Shown here in pieces: positions 1-13,888 of a DNA stretch of 64,000 bases (the stretch's first letter is position 1; each line of letters starts with the position of its first letter). The translations under genes and the position numbers were made by a program. The notes under the pieces were generated by a model. That model saw only the letters and a program-made list of their open reading frames with translations. It made no database searches and was not told the DNA's origin. Location: the NCBI RefSeq assembly GCF_036785885.1, contig NC_092312.1, forward strand, positions 14,154,001 through 14,218,000. Reading direction: 5' to 3'. This DNA is from Coffea arabica. Lineage: Eukaryota > Streptophyta > Magnoliopsida > Gentianales > Rubiaceae.

Positions 1-3227
<3,227 letters not shown>

Positions 3228-3556
3228 CTTCCTCCGTTCCACTTTGACAGTTCTGGTTCTTTTTTCACACAATTTAATAAAAAGTAGTTAACTTTGTTGG
3301 AACAATCAATTTAGGTAGCTATTTTTCTAAAATACCCTCACATTAATTAGAGTACAACTTTATGAGAACTTGAATTGATGGTAAAAAAAGAATCAACTCT
3401 CATTAAATGTAGTAGGTTTATAGTAACAATAACTTACATTGAATAAGGGTATTTCAGGAAAATTAAAATACAACAATATTATTCAATTGGAAAATAGACT
3501 ACAATTTGGGACAGACGAAAAAGGAAAACAGGACTATCAAAGTGGGACGGAGGGAG
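3228..3556. mobile_element. Stowaway-type (Tc1/Mariner) MITE
   Basis: The ends are inverted: left CTTCCTCCGTTCCACTTTGA; right, reverse-complemented, CTCCCTCCGTCCCACTTTGA. Flanking TA dinucleotides at 3226-3227 and 3557-3558 are the expected target duplication. The interior is AT-rich and non-coding. A relative with similar internal sequence is at 50510-50863 and a truncated one ends at about 44460. Confidence 0.85.
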
Positions 3557-3558
3557 TA

Positions 3559-4674
3559 TATGTTTTATTTAGAATAACTTAATAATATCCCTCCTTATTT
3601 TACCCTCCAACGTAATTAATAGTAATCTTTTACGCCCTTTTTTAATATAACCTTAACGTAACATACTAACCTCTAATCTCTTAAATAACATTTGTTGTTG
3701 CGTAACACTTGCATTAGTAGAGAGAAGAATGGTGGAGAGTTTGATTTTTTTAAAAAAAAATTTTGACTTGTCCTAGCATTAAAATGCTAGCTATCATATT
3801 TTGGATTTGGAATTAGAATTTGTGATACTTTCTGTACTTCGTTATTTTGAATTTCTAAGATCTCTATTTTTCGCCTCTGCCTAAGCAGAAGTTTTAGCTT
3901 CGACCTTGACTTTAGGAACCACAAGAGCCATCACAGGTCGAGTTCTCTGGGCGTGCCCAAAACATATACGTGGAAGAGTCACATCTGATTACATGCCAGA
4001 AGTTTAAGAAAAATGTACAGGATAAAGGACGCATGAATTCGTGCTAAAGAAACTCTGTGAAACCATATCAGCCACAACAATATTCAAAGAAAAAAATGAT
4101 ATCTTGTTGATGAGGATAATAAAGGTTATTCTGATACTCAAATCCCTTGATAATCCATTGTCATATTCCATCTCAATCAAATTAGTGATGTGCTGAAAGC
4201 TAATTTACACGAACCATATCAATTCTACTCCATCTAAAAAATTTGTCATATTTGTACTTACTATTGTATACGAGTAGCAAAAGTTTTGCTTGAAAATCTA
4301 CTGATTAAAGAACCTTTTTGAATATTACTCCTTAAGAATGTTGGAAGTAGAATTATTTTGTATGGTGAGCCTAGGAATCCTTTCAACAGTGCTCCATTAT
4401 ATTATACTAATAAATGTAGCGTGCATGAATGACCTATGATCGTCCTGTACTTGAGTATGCATTTCTTTATCCATTTCTTGAACTACATGTTTGTGATATT
4501 TTGTGTGTTCTCTTGAAAACAAACTTCAAAAAAAAAATGAGTTCTTTTTTTTTAAGATTGACAACTAGAACCATAACATATAGAAGATACTACATCATAC
4601 CCAAAAAAAAATTCAAACAAACACCCAAAATATGTTAGAGAGAGTTAGCTAGAGTGTTGTTATCCATCTTGATA

Positions 4675-4721
<47 letters not shown>

Positions 4722-4898
4722 AGTTTACTCAGTTTGGTAGCTGACTTTTAGTTGAAATCTACAAAATTATGATGTAATGGATACACACAGGCTACTATCA
4801 GGTTGTATGATGTTTAATAATATAGAAAACTGGCAACCTACTGGAGTGGTTTTTATTGTTCATGTTGAATCAGTTTTTTTTTCCCACTACCATTTCCA
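3559..4898. other. Intergenic, no gene seen
   Basis: AT-rich sequence between the Stowaway MITE and the CACTA element. It contains a long (AT)n microsatellite at about 4675-4718. The 69-codon frame at 4429-4638 has no family resemblance and is probably chance. Confidence 0.5.
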
Positions 4899-7800
4899 CA
4901 CTACAAGAAAACGGGCTTTTTGCAACGCTTTTGCTGTGGCACAAGGATAAAGTGCGGTAAATAAGCAGCAAATTTCAATTTGTGCTGCAAATTTCACAAC
5001 GGTTCCTAATTTTTACATAAAAACGACATAGTTTTAATAAAACCCATAAAAGATAGTTTCCTAGCACAATCCACATATCGATCCCTTGTAAAAAGGTATC
5101 GATAAGCCCCCAAAAGCAGGAAGGGGTTTATCTTTTAAAAATCCGAAAAGGAAAAAACAAAACTATTCAAATGTATCTTGGTGGACCGAATTCTTCAAAC
5201 TGTTATAGGTCAGATACATAGACCGAATTCTTCCGCTCATCCAAAACCACTGCAGTACGCAACTCAGATAAGAGTTTGTCAATTTTTTCACCATCTCTGC
5301 TTCAAATATAGCAGAAATCAAAAGCTCTTACGCCATCACTATTACAGAGAAAAAGGTAAAAATTCTTCCATATGATTTTCGATTTCTATGTTTTTTTCCC
5401 TCGTATGTCTTTGTGACCTGCACTCTTCTCTATTGCATATATATTAATAACCCTAGGATCTTAACTGAATTTCGGTTAATAAGATTTGGCACAAAACCCT
5501 AATTTGATTGGGCAAAGTAATTGGTCCTCCGTTGATTCTGAATTTTGTCAACCACAGTTGTCGAAATTCCTACAGCTGAAAGCTCGAACAAATTGACCCA
5601 ACCATTTGAGTCATTGACTTCAAAAATTAGGTCTCGCGGCAACTAGAAGAGTCTGCTCCACTACAGCCCCTGTTCGTTGATATTGGTGTGTTCATGTAAG
5701 TGTTTCTTGTAATTTAATGTAATGCGGATTATGAATCTGCATCCTTCATTCTAGTTGATGGGTAATATATGTTTTCCTTGTTTATATGTCCGTGAGCTCA
5801 TTTTACCACTATTTATCACGTTTAGCATCTAACAAATCCAGACCCTTCTAATAGATACATGATTTAACTTTTCAGTTTTTCTTTTGCCATTAATTGTTGG
5901 CATCTGCATTTTGACTTGCTGTTTAACATCCACAGATTGTTTACTTTATGATGGCTATAACTTCTGACCCCTATTATCTATTGAGAAATGCTGGTATCCC
6001 TAGTAGGAAACCTTGCTGTTTCATCCTTTGGCTGTATTTTCTCATCTGAAGACTTTATCTGTGACCTTAACTTTGAAAAGATTCATGCGATGAATATATC
6101 TTGCTCAAATGCACCCATATCTGTGGTCATTATAGATTTTATTGAAAGGACAATTACTGGACTTAAAATTGTCTTTTAGTTACTTCAGTTATGCATGTGT
6201 GTTTGTCTTTCAGTGTGTATTATCTCATTTTTTGTTGCTGGGAGAGATCATATTTCCTGAATTGTAGAAAAGTATAATGAGGTTTGAAAATGCCATTATT
6301 ATAAGTGGTGAACAAAGAAAAGATTACCACAAATAGTTTTGAGTCTAGCATTCCTTATTATAAGCTTTGTATAATATTCATAAAAAAAATTATATGAATC
6401 ACAATTTTTTCTTTTGTATGTGTATGTGTTTTTTGTACACAGGAGACAATAGTGGTAGAGGACTAGCCAGACGAAGTGCTGGTTGGGTGGAAAGAAATTG
6501 GAGTTAGTTTGGAATGCACGGGGCCAAGTAATTGGTCCTAATGCTACACAGTATATAAGTCAAGTAGGAATCTTAATAAAGGATGGTAATAAATTACCAC
6601 TCACGTACACAGATTGGAGGGCCATGCCTGAAGGATCTAAGGAGAGATTTTGGGAAGATATTAAGGTATTTTGACTCACTATCAAAGTTAGCAACATTTT
6701 TTTTCTTTTTATTTCATACAATCTTGTAGCTTGTGAATGTTTAAACTTTTGTTTTGTAATTTTTGATAGAGAAATACAAATATTGATGATATATGCAAGA
6801 AAGTACAAATGATAAGGGTCAGCAAATTGTGGAGAAATTGGAAATCAAAAGTCAAGAGCATGTATTTCACTTCTTATAGGAGGCACAGGTCATGGCTATT
6901 AGCACACTATCCTGCAAGAGTTGAGGAGGATCAATGGCCTATTTTGGTTGATTATTGGAGCTCAGAAGATGTCAAGGCATGTATTTATTGTCACATCTCT
7001 TTTGCTTTTGAATTAAATTCTAGTGCTATTATGATTTTGATGTGTTGTTAACTACCTTTTTCTGTTTTGTACATAATTAGAAGCAAAGCCAAATTAATAG
7101 CAAGAATCGAAAAAAACAAAAGATGCCACATCGAACAGGGCGAAAAGATCATGTGAACCTCAGGGAAGAGGTATATTAAATTCTAATGCTTATGTTTCTA
7201 ACAATTTTTTCTGGAACATAGTCTTATTTAGAAATATTAACACTTTAGTTTGTACATTGAATATGTGGCAGCTTCGGATTAAAACTGGAAAAGAGCCTTC
7301 GAAACTAGACGTTTTTATTCATTCAAGACAAGGAAAACAAATGGATGAATTGACTTCACAAACAATTGTAAGAATAGCTTTTAGTCACTTTTTATTGGGT
7401 TTACTTCATAAATAATTCTTTCTTCTGTCTGTTTTTCAATTTAGGCAACTATGAATGAGGAAATACAAAAACTGCCAGAGACATCCAGGGATGATAATTT
7501 TGTGAAAGATATACTCTATGAAAATATTCTTGGACCTGAAAAACCAGGTCGTCTTCGAACTTATGGGGTAGGTGCGACTCCAAAAGACGTGTATAGGATG
7601 TCAGATAACATGAATGATGGACAAAAGAAAGCATTTGAGGATGCAGTGAATGAGAAAGTGGAAATCATACGTGATGAACTACGAGAAGAAATGAATTCGA
7701 AATTGGCAGATTTTAAGGAGGAGTTGATTGCTCAATTTGAAGCAAGAATGGTTTGGGATAACTATTTTGTTAAATATTATAGTTTTTCTAATTTTTTTAT

Positions 7801-9177
7801 TGCTTTAGTTACTATTGATCTTTGTTCTTCCAGAGGGCATCCACATGTGACTTGGCATCACTCCAAAGAAGAGAAATGAATGCAGCAAAACAATCTCAAA
7901 TTTCGGACTCATTAGAGGTTGTATATTAATTCATACAATTCGATTTTGTGTTCAAACTCTCTGAAATATCAACAGTTATGGCCGGATTTTCTTTTCTTCA
8001 CACTTTGTTGATAATGTAACAGGTTGGTGATAGAATGAACAGGGAAGTTGGAACAAATGATGCTGAAATGTACAAGGAAGTTGGAACAAATGATGCTGAA
8101 ATAAACAAGTGTGAAATGAATAAAAAAGTTTCTTCAATTGCTGATATTCTTGAGGTATAGTATGCGTACTTTGAGTTGGTCCTTCTATAGAAGACCAATT
8201 TTGCTGAGTTCCTTGTTGATATTGAATTGTGCATGACTTCCTTGTTGATGACTATTTGTGCATGAGCTCCTTGTTGATATTTAATTGACTAGTCTTTTGT
8301 TATACCAGAACCATCATACAAAGAAGAAAAGGAGCAGGACTACTTGCAAACGACTTGCTTGAGGTACTGGAAAAGTTTCTGGAAATAACTCTATTCTGTC
8401 AAGTTTTCCATTGAGTATTTGTATGATTTGGAAGACGAGCTGTTTTTGTTAAGATTTAGCCAGCTATTTATGGGACATAATGTAGTAGAAGTGGTCTTAA
8501 TTTTCAGTGTCGGTGAAAAGGTTGAATTACAAATTCCGTTTCAGTATCTATTGTTATATTAACGTTTTCTTCATGCTTAATGGGTTGGGGTTATATGAGC
8601 AGGGGACTAATAGAATACACTTTGCAGCCCTGGACTTGATGGTACATTGGAAGCATGCGGATTGGGAGATATGAAGATGTTTTTGAGAGATGTATGATGA
8701 AGTGTTGTACTTTTGAAGACAAGCACATTTTGGAATATATAAAACATCTTGTAATTGGAGCGAACAATATTAAATGATAAAGTTTGTAGAATTTGACTAA
8801 AACAATGTATGGTACTTTTTTCTAGTGTATTGTGGAACTATATTTTGTTATAATATTCGATTTTAGGATATTTGAGCATGATAATTATTGTACCATGAAA
8901 AATTTGATTTCTGGTCTTTATATTGGTGACTTTTTTGCGACGCAAGTTTTTGTCGCATGACATTGTGGACATTTTGTAGCACATTTTTTGTGCCGCAAGT
9001 AGAGTGATGCAAATGCATGCGACATGTTGAAAAATTGTGTCGTTTTCTTTTGTAACGGCTACTTTTGTGACACAATTTAATTCCGTCGCATTTGTGCCGC
9101 AAAAAGGTTTTCGCGGCGGTTTTTGGACTTTTTGCAGCATATTTCTGGCTTCGTGAAAAGTCAGTTTTCTTGTAGTG
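4899..9177 (+). mobile_element. CACTA (En/Spm) DNA transposon, both ends intact
   Basis: The left end is CACTACAAGAAAAC (from 4899) and the right end is its inverse, GTTTTCTTGTAGTG (to 9177). This is the diagnostic CACTA terminal repeat. Three-base duplications CCA flank it exactly (4896-4898 and 9178-9180), so it is a single insertion of 4,279 bp. Subterminal regions carry repeated short motifs around GTCGCA and GCCGCAA, as expected for transposase-binding repeats. The element carries one spliced plus-strand gene (6459-8362) of the Ptta/En/Spm type, but no long frame for the TNP2-type transposase, so it is probably non-autonomous. The 5' part (4920-6440) has no convincing coding exon. The perfect target duplication and near-identical ends suggest recent movement. 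Confidence 0.95.
6459..8362 (+). CDS. CACTA-borne plant transposase, Ptta/En/Spm family (PF03004-like), spliced
   Basis: Eight exons, all joining in phase: 6459-6665 (5' limit uncertain), 6770-6976, 7081-7170, 7272-7367, 7445-7750, 7834-7917, 8023-8154, 8309-8362 (TGA at 8360-8362), about 383 residues from 6483. Family marks are K-K-L-E-L-V-W-N-A-R-G-Q followed by G-P-N-A, the tryptophan-rich block L-W-R-N-W-K, the basic N-R-K-K-Q-K-M-P-H-R-T-G segment, V-F-I-H-S-R-Q-G-K, and I-L-G-P-E-K-P-G-R-L-R-T-Y-G-V-G; the C-terminus is coiled-coil-like and basic. The role of this family in CACTA movement is not settled; it is not the DDE-type TNP2 protein. Oddities: intron 2 is GC-AG (AAG|GCATGT); exon 7 has a duplicated E-V-G-T-N-D-A-E; upstream of 6483 the R-G-L-A-R-R-like sequence is in another frame, with TAG at 6456, so either a frameshift or a different acceptor exists there. 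No start codon could be fixed. Confidence 0.8.
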
Positions 9178-9180
9178 CCA

Positions 9181-10516
9181 TCTTCTTATCTCTCTAAAGT
9201 GACCATTTCTTCGAAGCATAGTTCTCTTCCAAGATGATGCTCTTCATTGAGATACTTTTCCCTTGAAGCAAGTTATCTCCTTGTTGTCAATTATGGTCTT
9301 GAATGTCACTAGTGCTTTGGATTCCTCAAATCTAATTTGAAGTAGTTGCTATTCCTAACTGCTAAAGTCTAGAGTTTCTGCATCCAATCCATGAGATACC
9401 ATCAAGATTCAACAGTGAGAGCAATTCTTTACAGACTACAAACACATATTCTTGCTAGCAATTGCAGCCAATGACATTGCATGAACTAATTGGGAAAAAC
9501 TTAAGCAGTTCGAATTAGCATCTGGACCCTTAAATGATAGTAATAATGGATTGTTCAGCCAACAATTCCAAGAAATTAAAATAGGTGATCATGACACGAA
9601 AGTTTAATATGAATAGAAATATTTGACCAGAGATGATAGGTCGGTGCTTAGTTTTCTATTCTTTTACTCAATTTGTATATGGCCTTTCCAAAAATGGCTA
9701 TTTTAGTCACTTGAAACAAAAATTCAAATAAATCTAGGTTGCATTAGCCGTTAGTTTATATTAGTTTAGAATAGGCCACTTTAGATAAAAATTTATACTC
9801 TTGGTTGAATAGTAATCCAATTATGTATCAATATAAGTGGATAAAATTTTGAGTAAATCTTATATATTTTGATAATATATGCATTATTACGGTTGGATGC
9901 ATGATGTGTGAGCAAAATTTGAAATTTAAATTTAAATTCAGATGAGTTGTAATGCATCCAATGGTGTATGAAAGATTAATTCTAAAATTTTTTATCTATT
10001 TTTATTGAGCCATTTTATTGTTTTTTCTTTTTTTTAAAAAGAAACAACAAAATGGCTCAATAAAAGTGGCAAATAGGGAAGGTATGCTCTTGAAAAATTA
10101 AGGACAAAGAAAAATACATGTTTAATGTTCTTTTTAAATATAAAAGACCTTGTCTTTGTTGCTTTTATGCGGTAATGAATTCTATTTCTTTTCTTCGTGT
10201 ACTATAAGGATGCAGTTGGTTCTTGGATTGGATAAGAGAGGATCACTTGTTCTCGGATTATTCATCATGAGTTAAGTCATCATTGAATGAGTAATCTTAT
10301 TATTCAATATTTGGTTGGCTTTATGTTGGATGGGATGTCTTAGAAAATAACTTCATTCTGTGTTTGGCAAGAGATAGGATGAGGTGAGACTACTTATTTA
10401 CAAACCAAAATACCGTTTTTGGTAGACCAATAATTAGGGCTGTTCGGGTTTTGGTAAGACCAAACTGGGCTTATAGAAAGCTTTATATATATATATATAT
10501 GTTATAAAACAACTAA
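9181..10516. other. Intergenic, with a perfect-looking hairpin
   Basis: AT-rich, no gene seen. A hairpin lies at 10001-10064: TTTATTGAGCCATTTTATTG on the left and CAACAAAATGGCTCAATAAA on the right, separated by a T-rich then A-rich core. Sequence around 10200-10450 (with GGTTGG/TTGGTT motifs) resembles eroded transposon sequence, and similar wording recurs at about 12640-12810 on the far side of the next element. Confidence 0.5.
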
Positions 10517-11585
10517 GGGCCTATTTGGAAGCCTAGTTTTTGAGCAAGTTTGTATTTATACTAGTTTTTTAACAACTTGTGCTACAGGAACCCAAAAACT
10601 TCTCCCAAAACTTAAATGTCCCTTTCTGAAACATTTTAACAAGACGACGTCGTCCAAGCTGGTTTTTTCCCTTTCAATTCACAAAAAGCACACAAAACTC
10701 TTCCCGATTTTTCTTTCAAAGCACAAAGCTGCCCGGAGTCGACCAAGCAATTCACAGGAGTAAGTATCATTGCGGAGCAACGTGAAGCTTGTTGAGCGAT
10801 TCTCCATTTCCTAGGCGCTGCAATCCGAGTCAGAACTCCGGCAATTGCACTTCCATCTCCTCCATCACGCTCCGCCCTGCACCACACGGCTGTTGTTGTT
10901 GGAAGAGGAAGACACAGAAAGTGGAAGGAAGTGGAAGGAACACTAGCACCAGCGGATGGAACCTCTGCAGTGGCCGGAACTGGAGAACTCGCCGGGCTTC
11001 CGGATGGAGGTGATGCAGGCGATAACACTGGCGGGCAGAGGAGGATGGTGGGGGAGAGGGGAGGAAAGCGATGGTGGGCAGAGGGGATGGCGGGAGAGGG
11101 AGAGAGAGGGGTGGTGGGCCTAGGGGGTAGGGGCAGAGGGGGGTGGCGGGGAAGAGGGGAGGAAGGGAATGGTGGGCAGAGGGGGTGACGGGGGAGGGAG
11201 AGAAAGGGGTGACGGCCAGAGGGGAGAGGAAAGGGATGGTGGAAAAGTTTGGGGGTGGCGGGGGAGGGAGAGGGATCTGGTGGTGCTGGCGGAGGTGTTG
11301 GAGGTGGGAGGCAGAGGTAACGGGAAAGGGAAGGGGGAAGGAAGAAGAAGAAGAAGAAAAAGAAGAAAGGAAAGAAAAGAAAAAGGAAAGAAAGAAAAAG
11401 AAAAAGAAAGAGAAAGAGAAAAAGAAAGAAAAAAAAAGGAAAAAAAGTTTTTCACTTTACAAAAATTTCTACAAAAAGTTTTTCACCTTATAAAAACCTC
11501 TACAAATTTTTTTCAAAAACTTCTACAGTGCACTACAGTAAAGTTTTAGACAAATTCCCAAAAAACTTAGGTTCCAAACAGGCCC
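10517..11585. mobile_element. PIF/Harbinger-like element with purine-rich core
   Basis: The left end is GGGCCTATTTGGAAGCCTAG; the right end, reverse-complemented, is GGGCCTGTTTGGAACCTAAG. Flanking trinucleotides are TAA (10514-10516) and TAC (11586-11588), close to the TWA duplication of PIF/Harbinger. The interior (about 10990-11440) is GC-rich, then purine-rich: imperfect repeats of GGTGGGCAGAGGGG-type units, then a GAAGAAGAAA tract. Long frames through it on both strands (10636-11549) are low-complexity artefacts. A related copy, matching the reverse complement of this right end, lies inside HCF173 intron 9 (25703-26215). Confidence 0.75.
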
Positions 11586-11588
11586 TAC

Positions 11589-12887
11589 AATGTGGATGTC
11601 CCTTTGTATTCCCAAGAGATTAATTCATGATTTATGGCTACATTATGTATAGAAGTTACAATTCATAAATCTATTCATGTAGTGGAGAAACCGTTTCATA
11701 GGTTTCTTCATATTATTGTAGTAGTGGATGTTTAATAGGATTTATGTACCTTTAATCTTGTAGTGCCTATATATAGAGGTACATTGAGACTCTTTGGGAG
11801 GACTTTTGTATCTTGTTGAAATATAAGGATATCATTCTCCTTTTCTCTGCTCCTTTCTCTAATACTTCTTCAATTCCTATTGCAGTATTTCATTTTATTA
11901 GTTTTATAACAATATATATATATATATATATATATAAGTGTGTGTATGTGTGCGTATGCGCATTTTGATTGATTTAAACACGAGGTTGCTATTAGTAAAT
12001 AACACACATGTGTGAGTTTTGTGTGTTCCGACCCGACCTAACATATAAGTTTTTGTTCTGAGCCAAGTTCGACCTTATTATTTGTTGACAAGTCTCAGTT
12101 TATATATTTAACCTTTTATGAATTAAATTTAACCAAGAAAATATGGTTATATAATTAACTAGTGTCAAAATAGTATAATATTTACTTTCGCTTTTAGAAG
12201 GGGTAAATCAGTCTAAAATTTTAGTAAAGCCAAATTAGTCAAAATTTTAATTTATTAATAATGGCAAATCAGTCCAAAATTTAGTTATTTCAATAAAATG
12301 GGCAAATTACTTCAAAACATAAATTTTTTATTAGGAGGGGCAAATTTGTGCAAAAATTTAGTTATTTCATTAATACAGACAAATGAGTAAAAAGCCTAGT
12401 TTTATTAATGGTATGGGAAAATCAATCCAAAATTATGGTATATCATTATTATGGCCAAATTAGTCCAAAATTTAATTTTTTATTAGTTGAGGCAAATTTA
12501 TCCAAAATTTTGTTATAAAATTAATAGGGGCAAATTAGTCCAAAATTTAGATAATTTATTGAGAGAGAGTAGGTTTACATAATTGTTCGAATAGAGCATT
12601 ATTATATTAGTAAGGGCAAATAAGTCCCAATTGCTATCATCTTATTTGGTACTCGTCTCGGGATAACTCATACCATCTCCTCTCATGAAATTATTTTATA
12701 CTCCATATAAGGAATTAATTCGGTTAGGTGAGATGTATCATCTCATTTATAAAATGCAACCGAACATGTGGCAATATAGGATTAATAATTCAATTTTGTG
12801 TCATTCCATGAACCAAATAAATCTTAAAAGAATCCCAATATTTATAAGAATTAGTCCCATTAATAGTTTTCTTTAACATAACATATA
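11589..12887. repeat. Intergenic, with degenerate 55-60 bp tandem repeat (12190-12560)
   Basis: After an (AT)n run at 11911-11936 there are about seven to eight diverged units reading roughly GGCAAATTAGTCCAAAATTT, then AGTTATTTCATTAATA. Clear units start near 12198, 12264, 12300, 12340, 12376, 12454, 12491 and 12530. No coding potential. The 63-codon frame at 12685-12876 has no recognisable product. Confidence 0.6.
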
Positions 12888-13452
12888 GGACAAACTCTAC
12901 TTTGCATCTTCGAACTTATATCATTTTTCATTTTGCACCCTAAACTTCAATTCTGGATACTTTGTACCTTAAACTCTCAATTTTGAATACTTTACACCCT
13001 AAACTCTTAAGTTTGTCCTATTTAAATCCAATCAATGACAACTTTTTCATAATTAATGGGATAGAGGACTTAACAAATCAATGATAATGTGTCAAAAGTA
13101 ATCAAAAGGTGCCAAGGTATTATCGCAAAAATAAAATAATACATTATCATTAATTTGCACTATCTTTTCTCTTGCTAATTTTGCTAATAATATTAGTAAT
13201 TTAGATCATTTAAATAAATGATAATATGCTAAAAATGGTTTGAAAAAAGCTCAAGAATTATAGTTGGAATAAAATGGTATATTATCATTAATTTTCACCA
13301 CTCTCTATTTCATTAATCTTGCAAACATAATCATCGATTGGATTTAAATGGGACAAATTTAAGTGTTTAGGATGAAAAGTGTCTAAAGTTAAGAGTTTAG
13401 AGTGCAAAGCGAGAAAGTGATACAAGTTCAAGAGTGTAAAGTAGAGTTATCC
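12888..13452. mobile_element. MITE with about 150-bp terminal inverted repeats, 9-bp target duplication
   Basis: Left GGACAAACTCTACTTTGCA pairs with right (reverse complement) GGATAACTCTACTTTACA. The inverted similarity continues inward for about 150 bp through repeated CACCCTAAACTCTTAA-like phrases to ATTTAAATCCAATCGATGA. Flanks TAACATATA (12879-12887) and TAACATTTA (13453-13461) match in 8 of 9 positions. Long inverted repeats plus a 9-bp duplication point to a Mutator-like (MULE) derived MITE. Non-coding. Confidence 0.75.
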
Positions 13453-13888
13453 TAACATTTATGTTTTGCATATTTGTCATGACGCTAAATAAGCAATTTT
13501 AATCTTTTTTTTCTTTGACAGGAGCTATTTTAATCTTTTATTTAATTGTTTATAGATAATGAATGTCAGTAAATAACTAATTCAATTAATATGAATACAC
13601 TACCTTACAAAAGCTATTCAATGTAATAATATCCTTCTTACCTACTTTCGATACATTAATTTTTACCAAAAAGTTAGGAACGACTACATTGAAATAGCTG
13701 AATCAATGTATCCTAACCGCAAAATTTCATCTTCAGTTTCAAAATAGTCATGGCACATCAATCAAGATGAATAAAGGAAATTTTCTTTGTTGCAACGATG
13801 ACAAGGGAGAAGAAGAAGAAGAAGATGATACCAAGCCTACATGTACAGATGAAGCCACTTTCCAAATTCATCTCCATCGAATTAATGA

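Noticed and set aside
8838..9219. 100- and 118-codon minus frames at the CACTA right end
   Set aside because: They run through subterminal repeats and across the element border; shadows only.
11120..11549. Long K/E/R- or S/P/F-rich frames on both strands
   Set aside because: They are translations of the purine-rich core of a transposable element, with mirror-image low complexity on the opposite strand.
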